Assembly: GCF_004331285.1 (NCBI RefSeq)
Contig: NZ_SJOH01000019.1
Span: 1 to 62,678 of the forward strand
From: Acinetobacter sp. ANC 3781
GTDB taxonomy: Bacteria; Pseudomonadota; Gammaproteobacteria; Pseudomonadales; Moraxellaceae
Reading direction: 5' to 3'
Length of the DNA stretch: 62,678 bases
Made by a program: the position numbers and the translations under genes. Below the pieces are notes generated by a model. The model was given only the letters and a program-made list of their open reading frames with translations, searched no databases and was not told where the DNA came from. Shown in pieces: positions 16,655 through 25,385 of this stretch. Each line of letters starts with the position of its first letter. Positions within the stretch are counted from its first letter, which is position 1.

Positions 16655-18853
16655 TTATTGATACCAGTCAAACAGTCTAAAAATATACGGCGCATAGGTC
16701 ACAATCAGTAATGATGGGAACAACACCATAATCGGCAATAACCAGCGCTCATAGCGGTAATAGAACTTGGTATATTTGGCTTTGGCCTCTGCATCGGCCG
16801 CCCGAACCTCATCATCTCCGACAGACATTCGCGTCAGCAGATGATTCAGGGCGACGGGCGGTGTGACATACCCCAACTCAAAGGCAACCAGTACAATCAT
16901 CCAGAAATGAATTGGATGAATACCATTTTCATAAGCCACCGGTGCAATGGTTGCAGCAACCAGAATCACTGCACCAAACGGGTCTGTGGTCATGCCAATA
17001 ATAGCCAGTAACAAGGCGATGAATGCGAGTGAAATATAGATGTTACCCAAATGCGTTGGCAATAACTCAACCACTTCACTACGTTCAATCAGGCCACCGA
17101 CACTGGCAGACAAGGCCATCAAGATGATGAGTGCACCAATATGTCCAACGGTTTCTGCCGATGCAAACCAGAGTGAATGACCAAAACCACGTGCTTTTTC
17201 TCCCGCATGCGACGTATGCTCACGCATAAAAGTCGATTGCTTTTCATGTTCCAAAGCCAACGCAGCATGGCGGTCTGGCGGAGTTGTAAAATGATCTCCC
17301 CACCACTTATCAAACATGATATAAGCAATCAAAATAATCGGTAGAATCACAGGTGCAGTGAATTCATCCATTTTGGTGTCTAGACCATATTTATATAGAG
17401 CAATCACGATAATCGTAATTACGATATAAGGAATCACGGGAATAATGGCTTTCAACATGCCTGGTACCGCAACTTTCGGTGAATTGACACGGAAACGCGT
17501 TTCAGCCAGATAGAGTGACACCCCAAGGAAGATCAGTGCAGTGAGCCAGAAGACGTAAATACCATGATTAAACAGCTCATCTGAAGTCACATGGCGACTG
17601 TCCAACATCGAAATCAAAATCACCAGTAGACATGGACGAATTACCACACCCAGTGAACCCGACATTGCAGATACGGCCAAGGCATATTGACGGCGTGAAC
17701 CCGAATTCCACACTTCCTTATAAATAATCGCACCTGCAGCCACAACAAAAATCCCTGAAGCACCGGTATAAGCAGTTGGAATCGCAGCAGCAATCAAAAT
17801 GAGCCAGGTCAGGGTTTCCGGTGCCAAATTCCACGGACGTAAAATTCCTAAGAATAAATCCATAACCCGGGTTTGGGTCAGCAACATCCCTGCCCAGATA
17901 AACAGTGCAAGGTTTAAGAAAATGCCGGAAAATTCAACTAAAATCCCCAAGTAAATCCCTTGCCCCATCGGATAATCCATGACAAAGGTAAAGACCATCC
18001 CGGTCACTAATGCCATGTAGGCATAAAGAGGCACACTCAGTAAAGCTAAGCCAAAATTTCCTTTGCCTTCTTGTTTGGCTGCAGGTGGCTTAATAAACTG
18101 GAGCAAACTAATTACGGTCAGGCTAACAAACAAGAAAATCCATAGCCAGTAAACCACCAGCGTTTCATAACTCGAGGTCACACCTGAATTGATGATTGAA
18201 TGATATTGACTAAGTACAGATGAAGTCAGTAAACCATTACCGAGCACCATAAACAGCGCATAAACCCGATAATCCAGTTTCGTTGTCGGAGCACGCAGGC
18301 CAATATGATGAAACTTCACCGATGCGGTAATCGCAGCGACCACCACCATTAGCAACAAAATGATGACGCGATTTTCTGTACCAAATTTAAAAATCCCAAA
18401 GAACGAGGTTTCAATGGTTCGATACGTTCTTAGGCTGGGATGATCATTAATATATTTCACCGCTTTGTCATAGAACTGATATTTTTCTTCACACTGTTGT
18501 TGTCCCGCCAAGACTGAAGCACGTACGTCTGCTTCCGATGTGGTACCAAAAATATCGGCAAATTCATCATTGGCATTGGATTTCATTTGCTTCTGGACTT
18601 GCGCATCTACATCGGGATGGCGGTCACAAGTGGGCGATGCCGGCTCTGCGCGCAGAAAAGAATATTGCATGCCAATGTCCTGATTGCCATACAAGCGCTC
18701 GCCGACACGTAACAACTGACCATGAATCATCTCACCAGTACCGATGATGAGGGTAAGCAAAAGTAGTAATAGAATGACAAAAGTCGAGATCCACTCTGTC
18801 CATATATAACGTAACAGACCTAATCCTGATCTGTTATTTTCATCATTTTGCAT
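16655..18853 (-). CDS. Fused TRAP transporter permease (DctQM type)
   Basis: 733 residues from the ATG at 18853, chosen because AGGA lies seven bases upstream; the frame is open back to 18964 but that extension is hydrophilic and basic. The N-terminal third (about 1-300) has about five membrane segments with a large periplasmic loop (about 45-150) containing two cysteines (TCDRHP and QQCEEK). The C-terminal two thirds are the 12-TM DctM permease (for example TAYTGASGIFVVAAGAII and GMTTDPFGAVILVAATIAP). TRAP transporters take up organic acids with a sodium gradient and need a DctP binding protein. No dctP gene is visible in this window. The same strand carries the rhombosortase and a lipoprotein gene upstream. 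Confidence 0.88.
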   Translation of the reverse strand: MQNDENNRSGLGLLRYIWTEWISTFVILLLLLLTLIIGTGEMIHGQLLRVGERLYGNQDIGMQYSFLRAEPASPTCDRHPDVDAQVQKQMKSNANDEFADIFGTTSEADVRASVLAGQQQCEEKYQFYDKAVKYINDHPSLRTYRTIETSFFGIFKFGTENRVIILLLMVVVAAITASVKFHHIGLRAPTTKLDYRVYALFMVLGNGLLTSSVLSQYHSIINSGVTSSYETLVVYWLWIFLFVSLTVISLLQFIKPPAAKQEGKGNFGLALLSVPLYAYMALVTGMVFTFVMDYPMGQGIYLGILVEFSGIFLNLALFIWAGMLLTQTRVMDLFLGILRPWNLAPETLTWLILIAAAIPTAYTGASGIFVVAAGAIIYKEVWNSGSRRQYALAVSAMSGSLGVVIRPCLLVILISMLDSRHVTSDELFNHGIYVFWLTALIFLGVSLYLAETRFRVNSPKVAVPGMLKAIIPVIPYIVITIIVIALYKYGLDTKMDEFTAPVILPIILIAYIMFDKWWGDHFTTPPDRHAALALEHEKQSTFMREHTSHAGEKARGFGHSLWFASAETVGHIGALIILMALSASVGGLIERSEVVELLPTHLGNIYISLAFIALLLAIIGMTTDPFGAVILVAATIAPVAYENGIHPIHFWMIVLVAFELGYVTPPVALNHLLTRMSVGDDEVRAADAEAKAKYTKFYYRYERWLLPIMVLFPSLLIVTYAPYIFRLFDWYQ

Positions 18854-19037
18854 GTGCATTCCTATTTTTATCTTGGTCATTGCTACAGGTTCAGCAATAC
18901 CAACTTTCCTCTTTCGAATAGAAAATATCCTTTCTCTATTCAATCTCTTTATTGTTATGAACAAATTTGCATCAATTCTGTATGAATAAAAATGACAATA
19001 TGCATTTTCTTTTATGTTTTAAATGTCAATCTCATCA

Positions 19038-19607
19038 CTATTCAAAAAAATAATCCCATAAAATATAAAATATTGCGATAATTACTCCCCCAATTACTCC
19101 CAATAAATGTGCCTCAACCAATACCGGACTGCCAATCAGTTCAGCCGTCCCTACACTGCCGATAGTATTTTCCCAAATTAATTTGGCCAGAATAAGAAAC
19201 AAGACAAATGCTGCAAAATTACGCTCTTTCTTATATAACAAATGTACGCAGGCAACCGTGACATAAGCGCCATGCAAGACCCCCGACAACCCTGCATAGG
19301 CCTCAATATCAGGAAAGAAATAGTAGAAACACAGACTGATAAATAATGGAAGTAAAAGAAGTAAAGCAACAAACTGCCAGACTTTTACCCGTGGGAAAAT
19401 GAAAGGTAAACAGGCAAAAGCCAGCATGTTCAGCGCGTAATGGATCCACCCTACATGCACCCAATGCCCGGTCCAGAGACGCCAAAACTCTTGAAACAAG
19501 CCTGCTTGCCAATATATAAATGAATCTGCGAAAACTTGAAGACATGCCGAAAATGACACCACTATTGCAATAAAAACAATTTTCCGGATGAGAAATTGAT
19601 CTTTCAT
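19038..19607 (-). CDS. rrtA: Rhombosortase (rhomboid-family intramembrane serine protease)
   Basis: 189 residues with about six membrane segments, starting at the ATG at 19607 with GGGGGA seven bases upstream; ATGs at 19622 and 19613 are in frame. Rhomboid landmarks are HWVHVGWIHYALNM near residue 50, the catalytic serine motif YAGLSGVLHG, and the catalytic histidine segment VEAHLLGVIGG. The GLSGxLHG form and short size fit rhombosortases, which cleave GlyGly-CTERM proteins. No GlyGly-CTERM substrate is visible in the window. It lies between the TRAP permease and the lipoprotein gene on the same strand. Confidence 0.85.
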   Translation of the reverse strand: MKDQFLIRKIVFIAIVVSFSACLQVFADSFIYWQAGLFQEFWRLWTGHWVHVGWIHYALNMLAFACLPFIFPRVKVWQFVALLLLLPLFISLCFYYFFPDIEAYAGLSGVLHGAYVTVACVHLLYKKERNFAAFVLFLILAKLIWENTIGSVGTAELIGSPVLVEAHLLGVIGGVIIAIFYILWDYFFE

Positions 19608-19693
19608 TGACATGTCCCCCATTTAAAAATGATTTATCAAAGATTAAAATCATCCATTCAGGCCAATTAAAATCCTCTTTTAACCGACTCAAC

Positions 19694-20746
19694 TCAGGAT
19701 TTAGCCGTCACATCTTCATTAAATAAATCATCGAGTTCTGCAGTGTTCTCTTTATCATCCCAGAAACGCTGCATTCCATCCTCACTAGTACGAATGCCGG
19801 TATGTTCAGTCCAGTATCGGTCTGAAATACCCTGTACCATATTCTTCGCCATACTATCCACCAGCTTAAATTGCGGATTCACCGGTTTTTCTTCTGAACG
19901 TGAAGCTGCAAAGGTTTTTAATGCATCACGAATTTTGGCATCATCCCCACTGGCTTGTGCAGCAACGGCATATAAGGCATGTGACAAGCGTACCCCTTTT
20001 TGCTCACCCAATTTCACAGATTCTTTCAAGGTTTGATATGGATCAGGCTTACCTTCTCCCGCACCTGGCAATAGCGTCCAAATCACCGCACGAGCAGCAT
20101 TGGGTGCACCCCAAAATTTGGCGTTGTCTACACATGTCATGCCCCGTTCAACCACTGCAGCAATATCTTTCGGAACATTAATTGCCCCACCAGAATTAAT
20201 GTCATTGGTCATGGCTTGCAAACCGCTAATCATCCCCATCAAATAAACGGTTTGATCCAGATCACTCTTCATTTTCGGGCAATCTTCGCCCAGTTTCTTG
20301 TTATATTTTGCTTCCCAACGACTTTCCAGAAGCTGATAACCTGCGTATTGACGTTGCGCAGCAATCGCAGCCCAGCGTTTTTGTTCTATACGGGCATCCT
20401 GAGCTTCTGAAACTTGACCAGCTTTTGAGGCACGTAAATAGCGTAACTCTGATTCGAGTGCCTGATTTTCAGCGCAAATTCCAGATGAAGCATATAAAAG
20501 AACGGCAATACGGGTCGGATCTGCGCCCATATCTTTGGTTGACATAATCGCTGGAGTCAATGCACTCCCCGAATTACACGCCATGTCAGCATCATCCATT
20601 GCTAAAATAGGCGGTACAATATGTTTCTCACTAAAACCAAGTGCAATATTTGCCCCTGATTTAACCACTTGAGAACAACCTGATAATAAAGAACTTGCAA
20701 CTGCAATAACTGCCATACCCTGGCATATTTTTTGGACTCTCGACAT
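19694..20746 (-). CDS. Lipoprotein of unknown function near TRAP permease
   Basis: 350 residues from the ATG at 20746 (AGAGGACAGG upstream). The signal peptide ends in a lipobox LLSGC near residue 24, so it should be a membrane-anchored lipoprotein. The rest is mostly alpha-helical and hydrophilic (for example SELRYLRASKAGQVSEAQ). I do not recognise the family. It could be a TRAP-associated T-component-like lipoprotein, but the TPR-like pattern is weak and I infer this mainly from its position. It is followed by the rhombosortase and TRAP permease genes on the same strand. Confidence 0.75.
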   Translation of the reverse strand: MSRVQKICQGMAVIAVASSLLSGCSQVVKSGANIALGFSEKHIVPPILAMDDADMACNSGSALTPAIMSTKDMGADPTRIAVLLYASSGICAENQALESELRYLRASKAGQVSEAQDARIEQKRWAAIAAQRQYAGYQLLESRWEAKYNKKLGEDCPKMKSDLDQTVYLMGMISGLQAMTNDINSGGAINVPKDIAAVVERGMTCVDNAKFWGAPNAARAVIWTLLPGAGEGKPDPYQTLKESVKLGEQKGVRLSHALYAVAAQASGDDAKIRDALKTFAASRSEEKPVNPQFKLVDSMAKNMVQGISDRYWTEHTGIRTSEDGMQRFWDDKENTAELDDLFNEDVTAKS

Positions 20747-20904
20747 TTTCCTGTCCTCTATAATTGTGTTTATGTCCATAGCAACTAAACATATCAGATG
20801 CGAAATCTGAATAAAAGAGCATTTACTCTAATCAGATTAGCTACTTTGCCATGAAATGAAGTTCGGAAAATTGACTGGATTCAATGAAGTTATAATTTTT
20901 GGGC

Positions 20905-20942
20905 AAAAAAAAGTAGCATTGCGACGGTTCGGCACATGCTAC
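20905..20942 (-). terminator. Terminator after the small single-pass peptide gene
   Basis: On the minus strand GTAGCAT/ATGCTAC forms a seven-base stem with further pairing inside, followed by a run of eight T. It lies 18 bases downstream of the small membrane peptide gene and upstream of the lipoprotein gene. Confidence 0.8.
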
Positions 20943-20960
20943 TTATTAAGGGGTAAAAGC

Positions 20961-21074
20961 CTAACGGCTTTCATGTTGTGCAAATCGATCCTTCAGCACT
21001 GTTCCTAGTCGTCCAATAACAATTGCCAAAACAATCGCTACCACCAGAAACATCCAAGTTGGAATCACCATCAT
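20961..21074 (-). CDS. Tiny single-pass membrane peptide
   Basis: 37 residues from the first of two adjacent ATGs (36 from the ATG at 21071). It consists of one hydrophobic segment IPTWMFLVVAIVLAIVIG and a charged tail GTVLKDRFAQHESR, so it is probably an inner-membrane peptide with a cytoplasmic tail. A GAAG site lies about seven bases upstream and an own terminator follows. The frame is open back to 21176, but that extension contains no comparable ribosome binding site. Function unknown. Confidence 0.55.
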   Translation of the reverse strand: MMVIPTWMFLVVAIVLAIVIGRLGTVLKDRFAQHESR

Positions 21075-21263
21075 GATTTCTTCATTTGCTGTTGGTAGAT
21101 TTAATGTACATTTAGTGCAAATAATTAACAAGAAAAGTTGTCTAACAATAAGTATATTTCTTAATTTTATATTCAACCTGTCTTACAAAGCTCAGTTAAA
21201 ATTTTACATATATTTGATTATTAATATTTTAATTATAATTTTAAAGATTTAATTGTCTAACAA

Positions 21264-21650
21264 TCAAATCAGTTTCGCCAATTTCTTTAATGCTTTCCAT
21301 TGTTTTAACGGCAACTGATCAATCCAAATCAGTAACGGTTTTTCCTGAAAATGCTGGAAATAAACCACAATATAAAGTTGATGATCAATAATATGACTAA
21401 TCGAAACACGTTTAATCTGTCTGGATTTGACACTAGAGAGTGACCACTCTCGCGCCTCTAAATGTTCAAAGTACATGGGTTGCGGGGCTTTTAAACCATA
21501 GGCATAAGCCATTACACCCAACAGCACGCAAAACAACCATAACCATGGCGACAACAGTTGCTGCAAAAGTGCAATCACAAGAATAAAAATGATCAACTGA
21601 AACACAAAGGCCAAGCGGCTGCGTTTCAGTTGAAAAGATCGATTAACCAT
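21264..21650 (-). CDS. YgfX/CptA-like membrane protein
   Basis: 128 residues with two membrane segments near residues 13-50 (LAFVFQLIIFILVIALL and LWLFCVLLGVMAYAYGL) and a C-terminal soluble domain. Its start overlaps the sdhE stop by eight bases, as ygfX follows ygfY/sdhE in E. coli. On position and topology I assign it to the YgfX type. In E. coli this protein has been described both as a toxin (CptA) acting on cytoskeletal proteins and as a membrane partner of SdhE. Sequence similarity alone is too weak to be sure. Confidence 0.7.
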   Translation of the reverse strand: MVNRSFQLKRSRLAFVFQLIIFILVIALLQQLLSPWLWLFCVLLGVMAYAYGLKAPQPMYFEHLEAREWSLSSVKSRQIKRVSISHIIDHQLYIVVYFQHFQEKPLLIWIDQLPLKQWKALKKLAKLI

Positions 21651-21900
21651 GTACGTAATGTTTCAGCTTATTAATCAAATCTTTCATCTCTGGACGTGGC
21701 GGTTCAGACACTTCCATAAACCAATCCAGTAAGTCTGGGTCTTCTTGCGCTACTAAATCAGCAAAAGTTTCTTTCTCTGCTGCATCGGCTTGTAAATAAT
21801 GATTTTTGACATAAGGGTCAAAATACACATCAATTTCTTTTAAACCACGACGGGCACGGTAAATGACTTTGCGTTCTTCCAAGGTTATTTCTTCACTCAT
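21643..21900 (-). CDS. sdhE: FAD assembly factor SdhE
   Basis: 85 residues from the ATG at 21900 with GGGGA six bases upstream. The conserved RGLKEID (RGxxE) motif is at about residues 18-24, followed by the acidic DPDLLDWF segment. SdhE promotes covalent flavinylation of succinate dehydrogenase SdhA. The next gene (ygfX-like) overlaps by eight bases, so the pair is translationally coupled. Confidence 0.95.
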   Translation of the reverse strand: MSEEITLEERKVIYRARRGLKEIDVYFDPYVKNHYLQADAAEKETFADLVAQEDPDLLDWFMEVSEPPRPEMKDLINKLKHYVHG

Positions 21901-22087
21901 AGCATTCCCCAACAGTATGCAAATTTTTGCTAGTTTACCTTATCAGTGCGGCAATTTTCGAGCCATTTCCTGCAATTGACCAAATTCATCATTTAGGTTA
22001 AATATTTGAGCATTCAGCACATTGTCGCTTGTTCATAGATCTTTTACTTTCTATACAACAATGACTCTGAAAATGGACAGAATAAAA

Positions 22088-23260
22088 ATGCAATCAGGTA
22101 CGATTCGACCAATAGCCAACATGTTGCCACGCAATTTATTCACAGCAGAGCATGAAGCCTTCCGTGAAACCGTGCGCAAGTTTTATGAAAAAGAAGTGGT
22201 TCCCAATATTGAAAGATATGAGCAGCAACAACATGTTGATCGCGAATTATGGAATAAAGCCGGTGATATGGGATTGCTCTGTGCAACCATGCCTGAGGCA
22301 TATGGCGGCTCAGGCGTTGACCGGCTTTACAGTATGATTTTGATTGAAGAACAAGCTTACGCGATGGATTCATCCACAGGCTTTTCCCTGCACTCAGATA
22401 TTGTTGCCAACTACTTAAATAATTTCGGTAACGAAGAACAAAAAAAGCTATGGTTACCGAAAATGGCGAGCGGTGAAGTGGTTACTGCGATAGCCATGAC
22501 CGAACCCGGGACAGGATCAGACCTGCAAGCAGTACGTACTACTGCGGTCTTGGATGGTGAAGATTATGTGATTAATGGTTCAAAAATCTTTATCACCAAT
22601 GGCTATTTATGCGATATGGCCATCGTGGTCTGCAAAACGGGCAGTGCAGATAAAGGTTCTGCCAATTTATCATTACTTATTATTGAGGCAGATCGAGCAG
22701 GTTTTAGCAAAGGAAAACCACTCAACAAGATTGGTATGAAGGGACAAGATACCTGTGAATTGTTCTTCGATAATGTCCGCGTACCTAAAGAAAATTTGCT
22801 TGGTATGGAAGGCATGGGTTTTATGATGCTGATGAAAGAGTTGGCTTGGGAACGCATGCTGGTTGCGATCATTTGCCAAGCTGGCGCAGAAGCTGCATTC
22901 GCTCATACGGTAAAATACACCAAAGAGCGGCAAGCCTTTGGTAAACCGATCAGCACTTTCCAAAATACGCGTTTCAAGCTTGCCGAATTGCGTACTGAAA
23001 TTGATTTCTGTCGTGCTTATTTAGACCGTTGCATGGAATTACAGCTTGAAGAAAAACTTGGCATTGATGCAGCTGCTGCTGCGAAGTACAAAATTTCCGA
23101 GATGTTTTCCAAAGTTGTCGATGAATGTCTGCAATTGCATGGCGGCTATGGCTACATGATGGAATACCCGATTGCACGAGCCTATATTGATAACCGTGCC
23201 AACCGGATCTATGCAGGAACCAATGAGATTATGAAAGAGTTAATCTCTCGTTCCCTTTAA
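22088..23260 (+). CDS. Acyl-CoA dehydrogenase, long-chain (ACADL) type
   Basis: 390 residues from the ATG at 22088; in-frame alternatives at 22022 (TTG), 22061, 22073 and 22121 cannot be excluded. The FAD contact segment is IAMTEPGTGSDLQ. The C-terminal segment YGYMMEYPIARAYIDNRANR and YAGTNEIMKELI matches the long-chain/isovaleryl class. The residue that is catalytic Glu in short- and medium-chain enzymes is Ala here (IYAGT), and the base is instead likely the Glu in ELAWERM, as in ACADL and isovaleryl-CoA dehydrogenase. It catalyses the first step of beta-oxidation or a branched-chain step; the substrate is inferred. No etf gene is next to it. Confidence 0.88.
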   Translation: MQSGTIRPIANMLPRNLFTAEHEAFRETVRKFYEKEVVPNIERYEQQQHVDRELWNKAGDMGLLCATMPEAYGGSGVDRLYSMILIEEQAYAMDSSTGFSLHSDIVANYLNNFGNEEQKKLWLPKMASGEVVTAIAMTEPGTGSDLQAVRTTAVLDGEDYVINGSKIFITNGYLCDMAIVVCKTGSADKGSANLSLLIIEADRAGFSKGKPLNKIGMKGQDTCELFFDNVRVPKENLLGMEGMGFMMLMKELAWERMLVAIICQAGAEAAFAHTVKYTKERQAFGKPISTFQNTRFKLAELRTEIDFCRAYLDRCMELQLEEKLGIDAAAAAKYKISEMFSKVVDECLQLHGGYGYMMEYPIARAYIDNRANRIYAGTNEIMKELISRSL

Positions 23261-23267
23261 GTAAAAT

Positions 23268-23293
23268 AAAAAAGGAGCTCATGCTCCTTTTTT
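23268..23293 (+). terminator. Terminator of the acyl-CoA dehydrogenase gene
   Basis: AAAAGGAGC/GCTCCTTTT around a TCAT loop, with T-runs in both directions; it lies between the convergent dehydrogenase and monooxygenase genes. Confidence 0.85.
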
Positions 23294-23307
23294 ATCTATC
23301 ATGTAAA

Positions 23308-24798
23308 TTAAGACACTAATTTAGGTTTAGCTGAAACTTGTGTACTGTGTTTTTGAAACTTAAGTACAGCATCATCAAATCTGGCATTTTTTAATACTTT
23401 GCGGTCAGCCAGATAATTATTGGTCACGTTCCAAGGCGCATGTTTACCTTGTTTCGGCATTACATCCGCTGCACGTGCAATATAACCTGAAGATAAGCTC
23501 CCCATGACAGTATCTTCCATCAATTCAGTCTGATCACCTTGAGCAATCACTTGGTCGTAGCCACTCTTGTCCATGTAATTGATCAGACGACAAATATATT
23601 CTGCTGCAATATCAACTTTAAGCGTCCAGGATGCGTTGATATACCCGATAATCATCGCCATATTGGGTACATCGCTAACCATTATCCCTTGATACAACAT
23701 ATGCTTAGAAGTATCCATAGGTTTCCCATCAATGGTCGCTTTAATACCGCCTAAAATTTGAATTTCTAGCCCTGTCGCAGAGACAATAATGTCGGCATCC
23801 AAATGTTGACCTGATTTCAGCTGAATCCCATTTTCAGTAAATTTCTCAATCTGATCCGTTTCGACACTTGCTTTACCTGAGCGTAATACCTTGAATAAAT
23901 CTCCATCAGGTACTACACAGAGACGTTGATCCCAGGGGTTATAAGATGGGGTAAAGTGCTTCATATCCACTTTACCCTTGAGCTGCATCTCAATGGATTT
24001 GAGTAATAATTTACGCAGCAATTTCGGCTGCTTTTGAGCAAGGGCATAAATACCACGTTGCATTCCAATATTTCGGGCTCGCGTTAGTTTGTAAGCAAGC
24101 GCTTCGGGCAAGACTTTACGCATTTTGTCATAAACAAAATCAATCGAAGGGACAGAAGCAATATAAGTCGGAGAACGTTGCAGCATCGTGACGTGCGCTG
24201 CTCCCCCTTTCGCCATTGCCGGAACCAAGGTGATAGCAGTTGCACCACTGCCGATAATCACGACTTTTTTATCTGCATAGTTGAGATTTTCTGGCCAATG
24301 TTGAGGATGAATGAGCTTGCCTTTAAACGCTGCTTGATTTGGAAAATCCGGTTGGAAACCTTGGTCATAGTTGTAGTAACCAGTGCAACCTAGGACAAAA
24401 TTGGCAATCCAGGTTTGTTGTTTTTGATTTGCATCTTCAATTTTTACCACCCACTTACTGATTGAAGAATCATAATTTGCAGCTAGCACACGATGCTTAA
24501 AATGAATTTTGTTTTTTAATTGGTATTCATCCACGACTTCAGACAAATAACCTTTAATAGATGCCCCATCTGCGAGGACATTGGCCTTTTGCCACGGCTT
24601 AAAATTAAAGCCAAAGGTCGACATATCAGAGTCTGAACGAATTCCGGGATAGTTAAATAAATCCCATGTTCCCCCGAAACTTTCACGACGCTCAATAATA
24701 TCAAATTGACGTTGTGGACAATTCTTTGAAAGATGTGCAGCAAGACCAATACCTGAAATACCTGCGCCCACAATCAAAATATCAATGTGCTTTTCCAT
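23308..24798 (-). CDS. EthA-like flavin-containing Baeyer-Villiger monooxygenase
   Basis: 496 residues, close to M. tuberculosis EthA (about 489). It has an FAD Rossmann motif GAGISG at about residues 11-16, the FGGTWDLFNYPGIRSDSD segment, the Baeyer-Villiger fingerprint FKGKLIHPQHWP, and a second NADPH-binding GSGATA. Many stretches match EthA closely, for example ATGLEIQILGG and YINASWTLK. Such enzymes insert oxygen into ketones or thioethers using NADPH and O2. The natural substrate is unknown. It sits alone, convergent to the acyl-CoA dehydrogenase gene; no TetR regulator lies beside it. Confidence 0.9.
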   Translation of the reverse strand: MEKHIDILIVGAGISGIGLAAHLSKNCPQRQFDIIERRESFGGTWDLFNYPGIRSDSDMSTFGFNFKPWQKANVLADGASIKGYLSEVVDEYQLKNKIHFKHRVLAANYDSSISKWVVKIEDANQKQQTWIANFVLGCTGYYNYDQGFQPDFPNQAAFKGKLIHPQHWPENLNYADKKVVIIGSGATAITLVPAMAKGGAAHVTMLQRSPTYIASVPSIDFVYDKMRKVLPEALAYKLTRARNIGMQRGIYALAQKQPKLLRKLLLKSIEMQLKGKVDMKHFTPSYNPWDQRLCVVPDGDLFKVLRSGKASVETDQIEKFTENGIQLKSGQHLDADIIVSATGLEIQILGGIKATIDGKPMDTSKHMLYQGIMVSDVPNMAMIIGYINASWTLKVDIAAEYICRLINYMDKSGYDQVIAQGDQTELMEDTVMGSLSSGYIARAADVMPKQGKHAPWNVTNNYLADRKVLKNARFDDAVLKFQKHSTQVSAKPKLVS

Positions 24799-24843
24799 AT
24801 TCTTTTTATAACCTTGTTGAACTTTATTTTATTAAACCACAAT

Positions 24844-24882
24844 TCTGACAATACACAATGTCAAGTTTCAATAAATCTGACA
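24844..24882 (-). promoter_or_regulatory. Dyad and direct repeat upstream of the monooxygenase gene
   Basis: TGACA and TGTCA form a dyad (24846-24863) with an eight-base spacer. A TCTGACA copy recurs 32 bases away (24844 and 24876), about three helical turns. This looks like a regulator site, but no cognate regulator is identified. Confidence 0.35.
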
Positions 24883-24943
24883 AAAAATATATCAGTTCAG
24901 GCCAAAATTTAAAATTATCTAGTTATGAAAAATAATCAGGCAT

Positions 24944-24974
24944 AAAAAAAGACCGGTGAAACACCGGTCTTTTT
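24944..24974 (-). terminator. Terminator of the rplQ / alpha operon
   Basis: GACCGGTG/CACCGGTC, an eight-base stem with an AAA loop, is extended by A/T pairs and followed on the minus strand by a run of seven T. It lies 28 bases after rplQ. Confidence 0.92.
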
Positions 24975-25001
24975 CAAACAACTGAAGTTCTTTGTGCGAA
25001 A

Positions 25002-25367
25002 TTATTTAACTTCGCGATCTACTAGCTCAACGTAAGCCATCGGTGCAGCATCACCTGCACGGAAGCCCGCTTTAAGAACACGTAGATAGCCGCCGTTACG
25101 TTCTTTGTAACGAGGGCCAAGAACTGTAAATAATTTACCTACAGTTGCAGCTGAACGAGTACGAGCAAACGCCAAACGACGGTTTGCTACAGAATCGACT
25201 TTAGCTAAAGTGATTAAAGGCTCAGCAACACGACGTAATTCTTTTGCTTTAGGAACAGTAGTTTTAATTAACTCGTGTTCGAACAAAGAATTAGCCATGT
25301 TTTGGAACATCGCTTTACGATGACTGCTTGTACGGCCTAATTTCACACCACTATTACGATGACGCAT
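25002..25367 (-). CDS. rplQ: 50S ribosomal protein L17
   Basis: 121 residues beginning [20 protein letters not shown], the L17 signature. It lacks the longer C-terminal tail of E. coli L17. It binds 23S rRNA near the peptide exit tunnel. It is the last gene of the alpha operon, 18 bases after rpoA, and is followed by a terminator. Confidence 0.98.
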   Translation of the reverse strand: MRHRNSGVKLGRTSSHRKAMFQNMANSLFEHELIKTTVPKAKELRRVAEPLITLAKVDSVANRRLAFARTRSAATVGKLFTVLGPRYKERNGGYLRVLKAGFRAGDAAPMAYVELVDREVK

Positions 25368-25385
25368 GGTGATAGTCCTACTTAA

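Noticed and set aside
21264..21900. Bona fide toxin-antitoxin system
   Set aside because: SdhE is a housekeeping flavinylation factor; the toxin role of YgfX is disputed and cannot be shown from sequence.
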